DNA from: Chloroflexota bacterium
GTDB taxonomy: Bacteria > Chloroflexota > Anaerolineae > Fen-1058
DNA length: 5,562 nt
Assembly (NCBI GenBank): GCA_016219235.1
Contig: JACRBO010000129.1
Location: forward strand, 1-5,562
Direction of reading: 5' to 3'
Below, piece by piece: positions 1 through 5,522 of this stretch. Each line of letters starts with the position of its first letter. Positions within the stretch are counted from its first letter, which is position 1. The notes beneath the pieces were generated by a model that searched no databases, had not been told where the DNA came from, and was given only the letters and a program-made list of their open reading frames with translations. The position numbers were made by a program, and so were the translations under genes.

Positions 1-481
1 AATCGGGCAGGATGACGCCTTTGCCTGCCGCGAGGCCGGAGGCTTTGATCACGATCGGGTAATCGACGCTGAGTAAGTGTTTCACTGCTTCTCGGAAATC
101 GGTGAATATCGCGAAGCCTGCCGTAGGGATGTGGTGTCGCCGCATGAAGGCTTTGCTAAACGCCTTCGACGCTTCAACTTGCGCGGCGGCCTGTGACGGG
201 CCGAAGACCAATCGGTTGTTGGCGCGCAGCGCATCCGCCAGGCCATTCGCCAGCGGTGCTTCCGGCCCGATGATGATCAGATCGATGCTTTGATCGTTGA
301 CGAATGAAACGATGGCGGCGGTGTCTTCAGTCGCAATCGGGACGTTGCGCGTGATGCGTGCTGCGTAGTGCGTGCCCGCATTCCCCGGTGCGACGAACAA
401 CTGCGCCAGGCGCGGCGACTGCGCGACCTTCCACGCGATGGCATGCTCGCGCCCACCCGCTCCGACGATAAGTACTTTCAT
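1..481 (-). CDS. purD: Phosphoribosylamine--glycine ligase (GAR synthetase), N-terminal part, cut by the window edge
   Basis: PurD joins glycine to 5-phosphoribosylamine with ATP to give GAR, the second step of de novo purine synthesis, in the cytoplasm. I translated the reverse strand from the ATG at 481 and read 160 codons with no stop before the left edge, so roughly the C-terminal 60% of a usual protein of about 420 residues is missing. Visible family landmarks are the N-terminal MKVLIVGAGGREHA nucleotide-fold start (residues 1-14), PGNAGT (32-37), IGPEAPL (71-77), FGPS (93-96), EASKAFSK (103-110) and KASGLAAGKGV (146-156), where the ATP-grasp domain begins. The last motif has Ser in place of the common bacterial Asp (KADGLAAGKG), as in eukaryotic GARS domains as I recall them. 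It follows purF by 108 nt, and the gap holds a long hairpin. PurF makes unstable phosphoribosylamine, the PurD substrate, so their adjacency makes biochemical sense. The identity is secure; only the missing part is unknown. Confidence 0.97.
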   Translation of the reverse strand, partial: MKVLIVGAGGREHAIAWKVAQSPRLAQLFVAPGNAGTHYAARITRNVPIATEDTAAIVSFVNDQSIDLIIIGPEAPLANGLADALRANNRLVFGPSQAAAQVEASKAFSKAFMRRHHIPTAGFAIFTDFREAVKHLLSVDYPIVIKASGLAAGKGVILPD

Positions 482-494
482 TGGAGATGCTTCA

Positions 495-500
495 CTCCTT
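495..500 (-). promoter_or_regulatory. Shine-Dalgarno site of purD
   Basis: Read on the minus strand this is AAGGAG, a near-perfect anti-16S match, 13 nt upstream of the purD ATG at 481, which is slightly long spacing. It begins exactly where the purF/purD hairpin ends (base of stem at 501), so folding of that stem could affect ribosome access. That effect is inference. Confidence 0.7.
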
Positions 501-583
501 GACAAGATGACACGATGACAGGATGACAAGGTGATCTCTAGTCAAGGGATCATCTTGTCATCCCTTCATCCCTTCATCTTGTC
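501..583 (-). repeat. purF/purD intergenic inverted repeat built of GATGACA-type octamers
   Basis: Two 36-nt arms (501-536 and 548-583) are reverse complements at 30 of 36 positions and are separated by 11 nt. Each arm is itself a degenerate tandem array: the left arm reads GATGACAC, GATGACAG, GATGACAA, and the right arm is TTGTCATC / CTTCATCC-like. The mismatches cluster at arm positions 11-13, 19-20 and 31. In the purF-purD transcript this would form a long imperfect stem starting 6 nt after the purF stop and ending at the purD Shine-Dalgarno site. A shorter competing hairpin is possible at 544-566 (7 bp AAGGGAT/ATCCCTT, 9-nt loop). No U-tract follows either stem, so an intrinsic terminator is unlikely. 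A role in mRNA stability, processing or translation is inference. Confidence 0.85.
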
Positions 584-589
584 ATCTGG

Positions 590-1999
590 TCAGGCAATCG
601 CCTTTTCAAACCCCGTCTTCGTCTGCCTCGCATCCAACTCGATGGGATACACGCCGGTGAAGCACGCATTGCAGTAACCCTCGCCGCGTCCGATGGCCCG
701 CATCATTCCATCAAGTGAGAGGAAGTGCAGCGAATCGCAATCGATGTGATCGCGGATCTCATCGACCGTCAAGCGGTGGGCGATGAGTTCCTCGTACATG
801 CCCATGTCGACGCCCATGAAGCACGGATGCTTAATCGGCGGGCAGGTGATGCGCAGATGCACCTCCAGCGCGCCTGCCTCGCGCAACAGGTGGACGAGCG
901 GGCCGGACGTGTTGCCGCGCACGATGCTGTCGTCAATCACAATCACGCGCTTATTGCGCAGGTTTTCTTCAATCGCCAGAAACTTGAGCGCGACGCCCTG
1001 CTGGCGCAGCGAATCGGTCGGCTGGATGAACGTTCGCCCGATGTAGCGATTCTTGATGAAGCCGTCGTTGTACGGAATGCCGGCGGCCCGCGCGTATCCG
1101 ATCGCGGCCGGGATCGAACTATCGGGCACAGGGATCACCACATCGGCATTAATCGGGGCTTCGCGTGCCAGTGCTTCGCCCAATCGCTGGCGCACTTCGT
1201 GCACGTTAAGGCCGTCCCAAAAACTATCGGGCCGCGAAAAGTAAATGTGCTCAAAGGTGCAGCGCGCGAGTTGCGGCGCGGACGGTATGGCCTGTCGCAC
1301 GCGCAAAGCCGTGTTGCTCAACGTGATGATCTCGCCGGGCTTTACTTCGCGAATGGCGTTGCAGCCCAGCGTGCGCAGCGCGCCCGTTTCTGACGCGGCC
1401 ACATGTCCGCCGCTGGGTAAGCGGCCCACGCTCAACGGCCTAAAGCCCCACGGATCGCGCACGGCGTACACATGATTGCGCGTGAGGATCACCAACGAAT
1501 ATGCGCCGCGCCACTTGGGCATGGTGTTGCGAATGCGCTCGTCCCACGTATCGCCCTGCGCCGCGGCCAGCATCATCGTGATCACTTCGCTGTCCGACGA
1601 CGAATACAGCCCCGCGCCGCGCTTCAACACTTCGGCGCGCAGTTCGGCCGCGTTGACGATGTTGCCGTTATGCGCGACAGCCAGCGGGCCGTATTGCGTT
1701 TCGATTAAGAACGGCTGCGCATTGCGCTTGCTCGATGAACCCGTCGTGGAATACCGCGTGTGCCCGATCGCGTAGTGGCCGCTCAACGGTGCGAGGTTGC
1801 CTTCGTTGAAGACTTGCGACACCAGGCCCAGGTCTTTGTGCACGCGCACCGACTCGCCGTCGGATACGGCGATGCCGGCCGCTTCCTGCCCGCGATGTTG
1901 CAGCGCGTACAGGCCAAAGAACGCCATGCGCGACACATCTTCGTTGGGCGCGTACACGCCGATGATGCCGCATTCTTCGTTGGGAACGTCGTCGATCAT
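590..1999 (-). CDS. purF: Amidophosphoribosyltransferase (glutamine PRPP amidotransferase)
   Basis: PurF makes 5-phosphoribosylamine from PRPP and glutamine, the committed first step of purine synthesis. The 469-residue product matches family length. Its N-terminal Ntn-hydrolase glutaminase domain shows the nucleophile Cys10 in ECGIIGVY, with residues 1-9 as a propeptide expected to be cleaved. It also has QHRGQEAAG (34-42), TRYSTTG (81-87), HNGNIVN (110-116) and SSSDSE (133-138). The C-terminal type I phosphoribosyltransferase domain has the PRPP loop VIVIDDSIVRGNTSG (352-366). The four cysteines expected to hold a 4Fe-4S cluster in the B. subtilis-type enzyme are present: Cys247 (CTFEHIYFSRPDS), Cys393 (HPCFMG), Cys443 and Cys446 (YCNACFTG). 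This places it in the oxygen-sensitive, propeptide-bearing class, not the E. coli class that lacks both. The ATG at 1999 is kept because it yields the correct short propeptide. The Shine-Dalgarno is weak (GGAA about 6 nt upstream), and a four-codon ATG...TGA frame overlaps the start. Flanked by hairpin repeats on both sides. The enzyme is usually feedback-inhibited by purine nucleotides. Confidence 0.99.
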   Translation of the reverse strand: MIDDVPNEECGIIGVYAPNEDVSRMAFFGLYALQHRGQEAAGIAVSDGESVRVHKDLGLVSQVFNEGNLAPLSGHYAIGHTRYSTTGSSSKRNAQPFLIETQYGPLAVAHNGNIVNAAELRAEVLKRGAGLYSSSDSEVITMMLAAAQGDTWDERIRNTMPKWRGAYSLVILTRNHVYAVRDPWGFRPLSVGRLPSGGHVAASETGALRTLGCNAIREVKPGEIITLSNTALRVRQAIPSAPQLARCTFEHIYFSRPDSFWDGLNVHEVRQRLGEALAREAPINADVVIPVPDSSIPAAIGYARAAGIPYNDGFIKNRYIGRTFIQPTDSLRQQGVALKFLAIEENLRNKRVIVIDDSIVRGNTSGPLVHLLREAGALEVHLRITCPPIKHPCFMGVDMGMYEELIAHRLTVDEIRDHIDCDSLHFLSLDGMMRAIGRGEGYCNACFTGVYPIELDARQTKTGFEKAIA

Positions 2000-2030
2000 T
2001 GGTTTTCCATCAAGAGAGATTGCTTTCGTT

Positions 2031-2088
2031 TAACGAGTAATGAGTAACGAGTGACGATGATCCTTACTCATTACTCGTTACTCATTAC
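2031..2088 (-). repeat. purE/purF inverted repeat built of GAGTAAT/GAGTAAC heptamers
   Basis: The + strand reads TAACGAGTAATGAGTAACGA on the left and the complementary TTACTCATTACTCGTTACTC on the right. Because the heptamers repeat, the arms can pair in two perfect registers: 2031-2047 with 2064-2080 (17 bp, 16-nt loop), or 2037-2052 with 2073-2088 (16 bp, 20-nt loop). In the transcript it begins inside the last codons of purE (it encodes the V-M-S-N-E tail and the stop at 2071) and ends 31 nt before the purF ATG. No U-tract follows, so it does not look like an intrinsic terminator. The sequence is unrelated to the repeats at the other two pur junctions. Confidence 0.9.
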
Positions 2089-2556
2089 GTTGTCATCATC
2101 AAGTATTTTAGCCGCCTGTTTGCGCTGGAATTCAAGCACTTTTTCGCGCACGATCGGATCGCTGAGGCCGAGAATTTTGGCGGCGAGCAGCGCCGCATTG
2201 GCCGGATCGAGCACGACGGCGGGCGCGATGCCCGACGGCATGCGCAGCGACGAGAACACATCCGCGCCGCCGAAGGCTTCACTCGACGGCGGACACGCAA
2301 TCACGGGCGCGCTCACTGCGCCGTCGGTGAAACCCGATAGGGCGTTGCTGCGCCCCGCGACCGTGATGTACACCTTCGGGCGCGGATCGGCTTCGTAGTC
2401 GCGCAGTAACACGCTCACATGCTCCGGCGTCTTGTGCGCAGAGCCGATGCGCGTCACCACGTCCAGGCCAAAGCCGCGTGCCGCGTCCGCAATCTTGTCA
2501 CAGTGCGCGGCATCGGCCTTGCTGCCCATCAGGATGACGAGGAGAGGCTGCGACAT
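2071..2556 (-). CDS. purE: Class II 5-aminoimidazole ribonucleotide carboxylase (PurE)
   Basis: This enzyme carboxylates AIR to CAIR. The 161-residue protein has the PurE fold signature MGSKAD (10-15), SAHKTP (39-44), AGRSNALSG (67-75), ACPPSS (87-92) and SSLRMPSG (102-109). These match class II enzymes (C-terminal domain of vertebrate PAICS and Treponema PurE: GHCEKI, SAHK, AGRSNGL, CPP, SSLRLPSG). Bacterial class I mutases instead carry SAHRTP, AGGAAHLPG and MPGGVPV. Class II enzymes use CO2 directly and do not need PurK, and no purK lies in this window. I chose the ATG at 2556 because GGAG sits 6 nt upstream and the protein then starts MSQPLLVILMG, as expected. A TTG at 2586 would add ten residues but has no Shine-Dalgarno site and lies in a hairpin repeat. 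The last residues (VMSNE) are encoded by the purE/purF repeat. It lies 48 nt after purC, whose product uses CAIR. Class assignment comes from remembered family motifs, not an alignment. Confidence 0.95.
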   Translation of the reverse strand: MSQPLLVILMGSKADAAHCDKIADAARGFGLDVVTRIGSAHKTPEHVSVLLRDYEADPRPKVYITVAGRSNALSGFTDGAVSAPVIACPPSSEAFGGADVFSSLRMPSGIAPAVVLDPANAALLAAKILGLSDPIVREKVLEFQRKQAAKILDDDNVMSNE

Positions 2557-2562
2557 GTCATG

Positions 2563-2566
2563 CTCC
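2563..2566 (-). promoter_or_regulatory. Shine-Dalgarno site that decides the purE start
   Basis: On the minus strand this is GGAG (within CTGGAG), 6 nt from the ATG at 2556. It supports that ATG over the in-frame TTG at 2586, which lacks any purine-rich leader. Confidence 0.7.
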
Positions 2567-2580
2567 AGTGAAAGGTGATC

Positions 2581-2626
2581 GGTCAACTGGTAACTGGTAA
2601 CCAGTCAACCAGTTAACCAGTTGACC
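2581..2626 (-). repeat. purC/purE inverted repeat built of AACTGGT heptamers
   Basis: In the transcript this 46-nt element folds as an 11-bp stem (GGTCAACTGGT with ACCAGTTGACC), a single bulged T, a further 7 bp (AACTGGT with ACCAGTT) and a 9-nt loop: 18 bp in total. The arms are tandem copies of AACTGGT / ACCAGTT. It starts inside purC, where it encodes the last residues (about L-V-N-W-L-T-G) and the TGA stop at 2605, and it ends 24 nt before the purE ATG, just upstream of that gene's Shine-Dalgarno site. No U-tract follows, so it is probably not a terminator. A role in differential stability of purC and purE message segments is inference. Confidence 0.9.
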
Positions 2627-3576
2627 AATTGACTGATCAACCTCGGCTCGATCGGATACACGCCCGGTACAAAAGTCTGCCCCGTCAGCATTTCATAGAT
2701 CGTGATGTAGCGCTGGCTGGCCGCGATCCACAGATCGTCCGGCATCGACGGGATTGGGCCGTCGCCGCGATAGCCGTGTTCGGCATAGGCCAGCCGCACG
2801 AATTCTTTGTCGAAATTCTCCGGCTCTTCGCCCTGGCCAAAGCGCTCCTCATATGAAGTTGCTTTCCAGAAGCGCGATGAATCCGGCGTGTGTACTTCGT
2901 CGATCAGCATCACGGTTCCGTCCGGTGCGCGACCGAATTCATATTTCGTATCCACTAAAATCAAACCCGCTTGTTGTGCGATGGCCTGTCCGCGTTTGAA
3001 GATGGCTAAGGCTGCGGTTTGAACTTGATCCCACGTGGCTCGATCGAGTAGACCGTGTGCGACGACTTCGTCGCACGTCAGGCGTTCGTCGTGACCGGTG
3101 GGACCGCCCTTCGTCGTCGGCGTGATGATCGGCTCCGGCAATCGATCGTTCTTGCGTAAACCGTCTGGAAAGCGATAGCCGTAGATGTCGCGTTCGCCGA
3201 TCGAGTAGCGATACCACAACGCCGTCGAAGTTACGCCGGTGATGTAGCCGCGCACGATCACTTCCACCGCAAACGGCTCGACTTCGGTGGCGATCAACGC
3301 GTTGGGATCAGGCACATCGATCTTGTGATTGGCGATCACGTCGCGCGTTTGATCGAACCACCATGCGGACAGTTGATTGAGCACCTGGCCCTTGAACGGT
3401 ACGCGCGCCAGGATCCGATCGAACGCCGACAGCCGATCGGTGGTGACGAGCAGGCGGCGATGATTGCTCAACGGATACCAGTCGCGCACTTTGCCCGACT
3501 GCTTGTCGGGCAGCGGCAGGTTCGTGTCATTCAAAGCGAGCGGCAAGAGTTCGCGGATTCGATCGGCGTCTAGCAT
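2605..3576 (-). CDS. purC: SAICAR synthetase, long (Ade1-like) form
   Basis: PurC condenses CAIR with aspartate using ATP to make SAICAR, directly after the PurE step. The product has 323 residues, longer than the common bacterial form of about 240 and close to yeast Ade1. Motifs in order: GKVRDWY (28-34, nucleotide-binding), TTDRLSAFD (45-53), VEVIVRGYITG (104-114), TPTTKGG (152-158) and GHDE (161-164), DTKYEFG (209-215), and IDEVHTPDSSRFW (225-237), the hallmark of the family. The C-terminal tail TGQTFVPG (298-305) and beyond is the extra segment of long forms. The ATG at 3576 lies 4 nt after the bioY stop. GGAG inside the bioY 3' end (3588-3591, 11 nt upstream) serves as ribosome site, so translation is probably coupled. 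The final seven or so residues are encoded by the AACTGGT repeat and are unlikely to be conserved. PurC-then-PurE order mirrors the domain order of fused PAICS, although this PurC is of a different subtype. Confidence 0.98.
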   Translation of the reverse strand: MLDADRIRELLPLALNDTNLPLPDKQSGKVRDWYPLSNHRRLLVTTDRLSAFDRILARVPFKGQVLNQLSAWWFDQTRDVIANHKIDVPDPNALIATEVEPFAVEVIVRGYITGVTSTALWYRYSIGERDIYGYRFPDGLRKNDRLPEPIITPTTKGGPTGHDERLTCDEVVAHGLLDRATWDQVQTAALAIFKRGQAIAQQAGLILVDTKYEFGRAPDGTVMLIDEVHTPDSSRFWKATSYEERFGQGEEPENFDKEFVRLAYAEHGYRGDGPIPSMPDDLWIAASQRYITIYEMLTGQTFVPGVYPIEPRLISQLVNWLTG

Positions 3577-3580
3577 ATCT

Positions 3581-4150
3581 TCAGTTGCTCCGGTTTAGCC
3601 ACGCGCGCGCACCTTCGGCGGTGGCCGAGGCAATCAGCGCTTTGATCAAGTCGATCACGATGAACGGCGCAACGCCCAGCGCCCAACCGCGGCTCCAATC
3701 GCCGTTGAGGAACATGTGCGTGAGCCACGTCGTGCCGATGAAATAGATCACGCTCACACCCGCGAGGCCGGCAGCCAGGCGCAGCGCGCGATTGCGATTG
3801 AGGCCGCGTTCCGCGAGATAACCCGCGACGAACGCGCCCGCGATGAAGCCGGCCAGGTAGCCGGCGGTCGGCGATGCGAACACGCCTGCGCCCAGACCGT
3901 TGGCATCGACGGGCAGGCCCAACGCGATCGAAGCCACATACGCGATCTGGCTGAGTGCGCCGTCCTTCGCGCCGAGTGTCAACCCGGCCAGCAGCACGAT
4001 CATCACTTGCAGCGTGATCGGCACAGGCGTAAAGGGCAGGGGAATAGTGATGCGCGCGGTGAGCGCAGTGAGGGCCGCAAACATCCCAATCGCTGCGATG
4101 CGCACCAACGTCGGGTTGGAACTACGAGATTGAATTCGACTCAGCAACAT
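3581..4150 (-). CDS. bioY: BioY family biotin transporter, substrate-binding (S) subunit
   Basis: BioY is the membrane S-component of ECF-type biotin uptake systems. The 189-residue, strongly hydrophobic protein shows the family signature IPLPFTPVPITLQ (36-48), FASPTAGYL (91-99) and a late DLIKA (167-171), with about six membrane segments near residues 17-34, 46-60, 63-79, 96-112, 123-145 and 158-178. A short polar N-terminus (LLSRIQSRSSN) precedes the first segment. I start it at the ATG at 4150 because AGGAG (4157-4161) lies 6 nt upstream; an in-frame TTG at 4156 would abut that site. No energising subunits (BioM/BioN or EcfA/EcfT) are in the window, so it may use a shared ECF module or work alone. 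It ends only 4 nt before purC, which suggests one message with the purine genes. No BirA-type biotin operator was recognised upstream. Substrate specificity is inferred from the family. Confidence 0.95.
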   Translation of the reverse strand: MLLSRIQSRSSNPTLVRIAAIGMFAALTALTARITIPLPFTPVPITLQVMIVLLAGLTLGAKDGALSQIAYVASIALGLPVDANGLGAGVFASPTAGYLAGFIAGAFVAGYLAERGLNRNRALRLAAGLAGVSVIYFIGTTWLTHMFLNGDWSRGWALGVAPFIVIDLIKALIASATAEGARAWLNRSN

Positions 4151-4156
4151 GGACAA

Positions 4157-4161
4157 CTCCT
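4157..4161 (-). promoter_or_regulatory. Shine-Dalgarno site that decides the bioY start
   Basis: On the minus strand this reads AGGAG, 6 nt from the ATG at 4150. It touches the alternative TTG at 4156 and so excludes that codon as an efficient start. Confidence 0.75.
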
Positions 4162-4184
4162 ACTTTGAGAATTCGGCGCCGGTC

Positions 4185-4290
4185 GGCATCCGATTATCCG
4201 CTGTGCCGCAGGCATCCGCTGAAGAACCGCCATCCGTTCCCATCCGCTCATCTGTTTGCCGCAGGCATCCGCTGAAAACCCTCATCCGTT
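4185..4290 (-). repeat. Imperfect tandem duplication of about 52 bp, rich in CGGATG, at the GNAT/bioY boundary
   Basis: Two adjacent copies, roughly 4238-4290 and 4185-4237, share a perfect 19-nt core GCCGCAGGCATCCGCTGAA (4205-4223 and 4258-4276) plus flanking matches, with a 1-nt indel and a few substitutions. The hexamer CATCCG occurs six times (4187, 4213, 4231, 4241, 4266, 4283). The copy nearer the GNAT gene encodes its last residues and stop (4248); the other is noncoding spacer before bioY. Unlike the pur junction repeats it is direct, with no strong hairpin arm. A GATAAT sequence (4193-4198, minus strand) resembles a -10 box, but no matching -35 was found, so I do not call a promoter. 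Confidence 0.8.
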
Positions 4291-5201
4291 TCGATGGCCC
4301 TGGCAAACCACACCTTGCTCGATTGAACGCGGAAGCCCGCTGCTTCAGCCGCGCGCTGCATGGCGACGTTTTCACTGCTCGTACCGAGTTCGGCCATGTC
4401 CATGCCGCGTTGTTTCAACAGGTGACAGCCGCTCAGTAATAACGCTCGCGCCAGCCCGCGACCTTGATAAGCCGGATGCACCGCCACGGGATCAGTGTCG
4501 CCATTCTGCTGACCGGTACGCGCGTTTTCCCCGGCATTGATCTGGCACGTGCAGTAACCGGCCAATTCGCCCGCGGGCGCGATGACGATCAGGTCGAGCG
4601 TGGGATCGTAATCCGGTGTGCGCATGATGGCGAGTCGATCTTCAAGCGTGAGCGTGTCTGTGCCAAACGCGGCTTGATGCAGCGCCGTGACACGCTCGGC
4701 TTCGCCTTCGCCCGCGATGGGCCGCACGGTGAAGCCGATCGGCAACTCCGGTTCGGGGATTGGCTCGCTGAGTAAACGGGTCATGTGCAAGGTACGCAGT
4801 GGCTGTTCCACAAAGCCGTGCTGTTTCAGCAGGGCCAGGCGTTCAGGGTTGGCGTCGCTGCAATTAGTGTCGAGGGTGAGCGTGGCATCGGCTTCGGGCA
4901 CGCTGGCGCACAGGTCATCGACGCCCCATTGAATGATCTGCGCCGCCTGTGGTTCGTCGGTCGCGGCCATCTCGAACCACAGATTGTTGTACGCATCGAC
5001 CAGCGCGAAGGCGTCCAGCGAGCCGTCGAGCGTCAGCCAGAGGCGCGTGTGTTTTTGCTGCCGCTCGGTCGCCAGCATTTCACGCAGATCGATCTCGCCG
5101 GGATAGTCGTTCAAGCGATTGACGGGCCGCGCTGCGTAGAGCAGATCGATCATGGCTTGCAGATCGACTGCGTCTGCATAGGGGCGGGTAAGAAAAGTCA
5201 T
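4248..5201 (-). CDS. Tandem GNAT-fold acetyltransferase-like protein, substrate unknown
   Basis: The 317-residue protein appears to contain two GNAT folds, a layout seen in mycothiol-synthase-like and many uncharacterised acetyltransferases. The C-terminal domain (about 157-302) is the convincing one. FTVRPIAGEGEAERVTALH (157-175) resembles the first strand and helix, VAVHPAYQGRGLARALL (239-255) is motif A with the QGRGLA acetyl-CoA pyrophosphate loop, and TSSENVAMQRAAEAAGF (274-290) is the usual motif B region. The N-terminal half (1-145), with LWFEMAA (74-80) and RLALLKQHGF (121-130), fits a degenerate GNAT domain without a clear acetyl-CoA loop. The ATG at 5201 begins a plausible fold strand (MTFLTRPYADAVDLQAM); its Shine-Dalgarno is weak (GAGAA, about 9-10 nt away). 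The last dozen residues, after FARAIE, are encoded by the 52-bp repeat and are probably not part of the fold. It is 97 nt upstream of bioY; a functional link to biotin or purines is not evident. Confidence 0.85.
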   Translation of the reverse strand: MTFLTRPYADAVDLQAMIDLLYAARPVNRLNDYPGEIDLREMLATERQQKHTRLWLTLDGSLDAFALVDAYNNLWFEMAATDEPQAAQIIQWGVDDLCASVPEADATLTLDTNCSDANPERLALLKQHGFVEQPLRTLHMTRLLSEPIPEPELPIGFTVRPIAGEGEAERVTALHQAAFGTDTLTLEDRLAIMRTPDYDPTLDLIVIAPAGELAGYCTCQINAGENARTGQQNGDTDPVAVHPAYQGRGLARALLLSGCHLLKQRGMDMAELGTSSENVAMQRAAEAAGFRVQSSKVWFARAIETDEGFQRMPAANR

Positions 5202-5336
5202 CAGTTGGTTCTCGTTTGTGACAGCATCAGCGCGAGTCGCGTGCCTAAACCGAAATCATTGATCAAAAATCAGGCTCTACTTTAGCAGCTGGTCGGGTTG
5301 GCTTGCGCGTCGTGTTTGGCGGCCGTCCCGTTGTAC
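5202..5336. other. Intergenic gap upstream of the GNAT gene
   Basis: This 135-nt gap separates two minus-strand genes. It contains a locally A+T-rich patch (5251-5285) with a TTGATC sequence (5261-5266, minus strand) that resembles a -35 element, but no acceptable -10 sits 16-18 nt downstream. No convincing terminator hairpin follows the upstream ORF. A promoter for the GNAT gene may lie here, but I cannot place it. Confidence 0.4.
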
Positions 5337-5522
5337 TCAGAGTGTTTTTCCGGCCTCAAGATCCCTGAGATAGTACTCAAGATTCGATGCAATCTTCTCA
5401 AACACCTGCGGTAGATAGGGGATCAAATCGTTGAATGTTGGATTGGGGTCAGACGGCCCACCATGATAGTATCTCATGTGCTTGAGAATCGATTCTTTCT
5501 CACTATCGGAAATCATATCCAC
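5337..5522 (-). CDS. Small hypothetical protein, possibly the 3' end of a longer gene
   Basis: I do not recognise this gene. From a GTG at 5522 it encodes 61 residues, acidic and polar at the start (DMISDSEKESILKHM), with a Pro/Gly-rich middle (HGGPSDPNP, 20-28), then a likely helical end (LPQVFEKIASNLEYYLRDLE). No signal peptide or membrane segment is visible. AGGAG at 5532-5536 lies 9 nt upstream of the GTG and supports that start, and an ATG two codons further on is also possible. However, the frame stays open to the right edge (adding ...GFHDYQERDP before the GTG), so this could equally be the C-terminus of a longer protein. Its codons look more A+T-rich than those of the neighbours, which may mean different origin. 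It is 135 nt upstream of the GNAT gene on the same strand. Confidence 0.5.
   Translation of the reverse strand: MDMISDSEKESILKHMRYYHGGPSDPNPTFNDLIPYLPQVFEKIASNLEYYLRDLEAGKTL

Noticed and set aside
102..293. Small plus-strand ORF at the left edge
   Set aside because: It lies opposite the purD coding region, which reads through from 481 to the edge with all family motifs.
725..1393. A 222-codon plus-strand open frame opposite purF
   Set aside because: It is fully antisense to a clear PurF gene. Its Arg/Ala/His-rich translation with no recognisable domain is typical of the opposite strand of a G+C-rich gene.
2557..2586. Ten extra N-terminal residues of PurE from a TTG start
   Set aside because: No Shine-Dalgarno site precedes the TTG, the codon lies in the hairpin repeat, and the ATG at 2556 has GGAG at ideal spacing and gives the normal PurE N-terminus.
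2581..2626. Intrinsic terminator after purC
   Set aside because: The stem is strong, but no U-tract follows and the downstream genes continue the same pathway on the same strand.
501..2626. CRISPR-like or transposon-derived repeats
   Set aside because: There are no constant repeats with unique spacers, no transposase, and no target-site duplication. Units are only 7-8 nt and differ between gaps.
4193..4198. Promoter (-10 GATAAT) for bioY and the pur genes
   Set aside because: No acceptable -35 hexamer occurs at 16-18 nt spacing, and the hexamer lies within a repeat that yields similar words by chance.
4151..4247. Biotin operator or riboswitch ahead of bioY
   Set aside because: No TTGTTAACC-type BirA dyad and no recognisable riboswitch fold; the gap is mostly the CGGATG-rich duplication.
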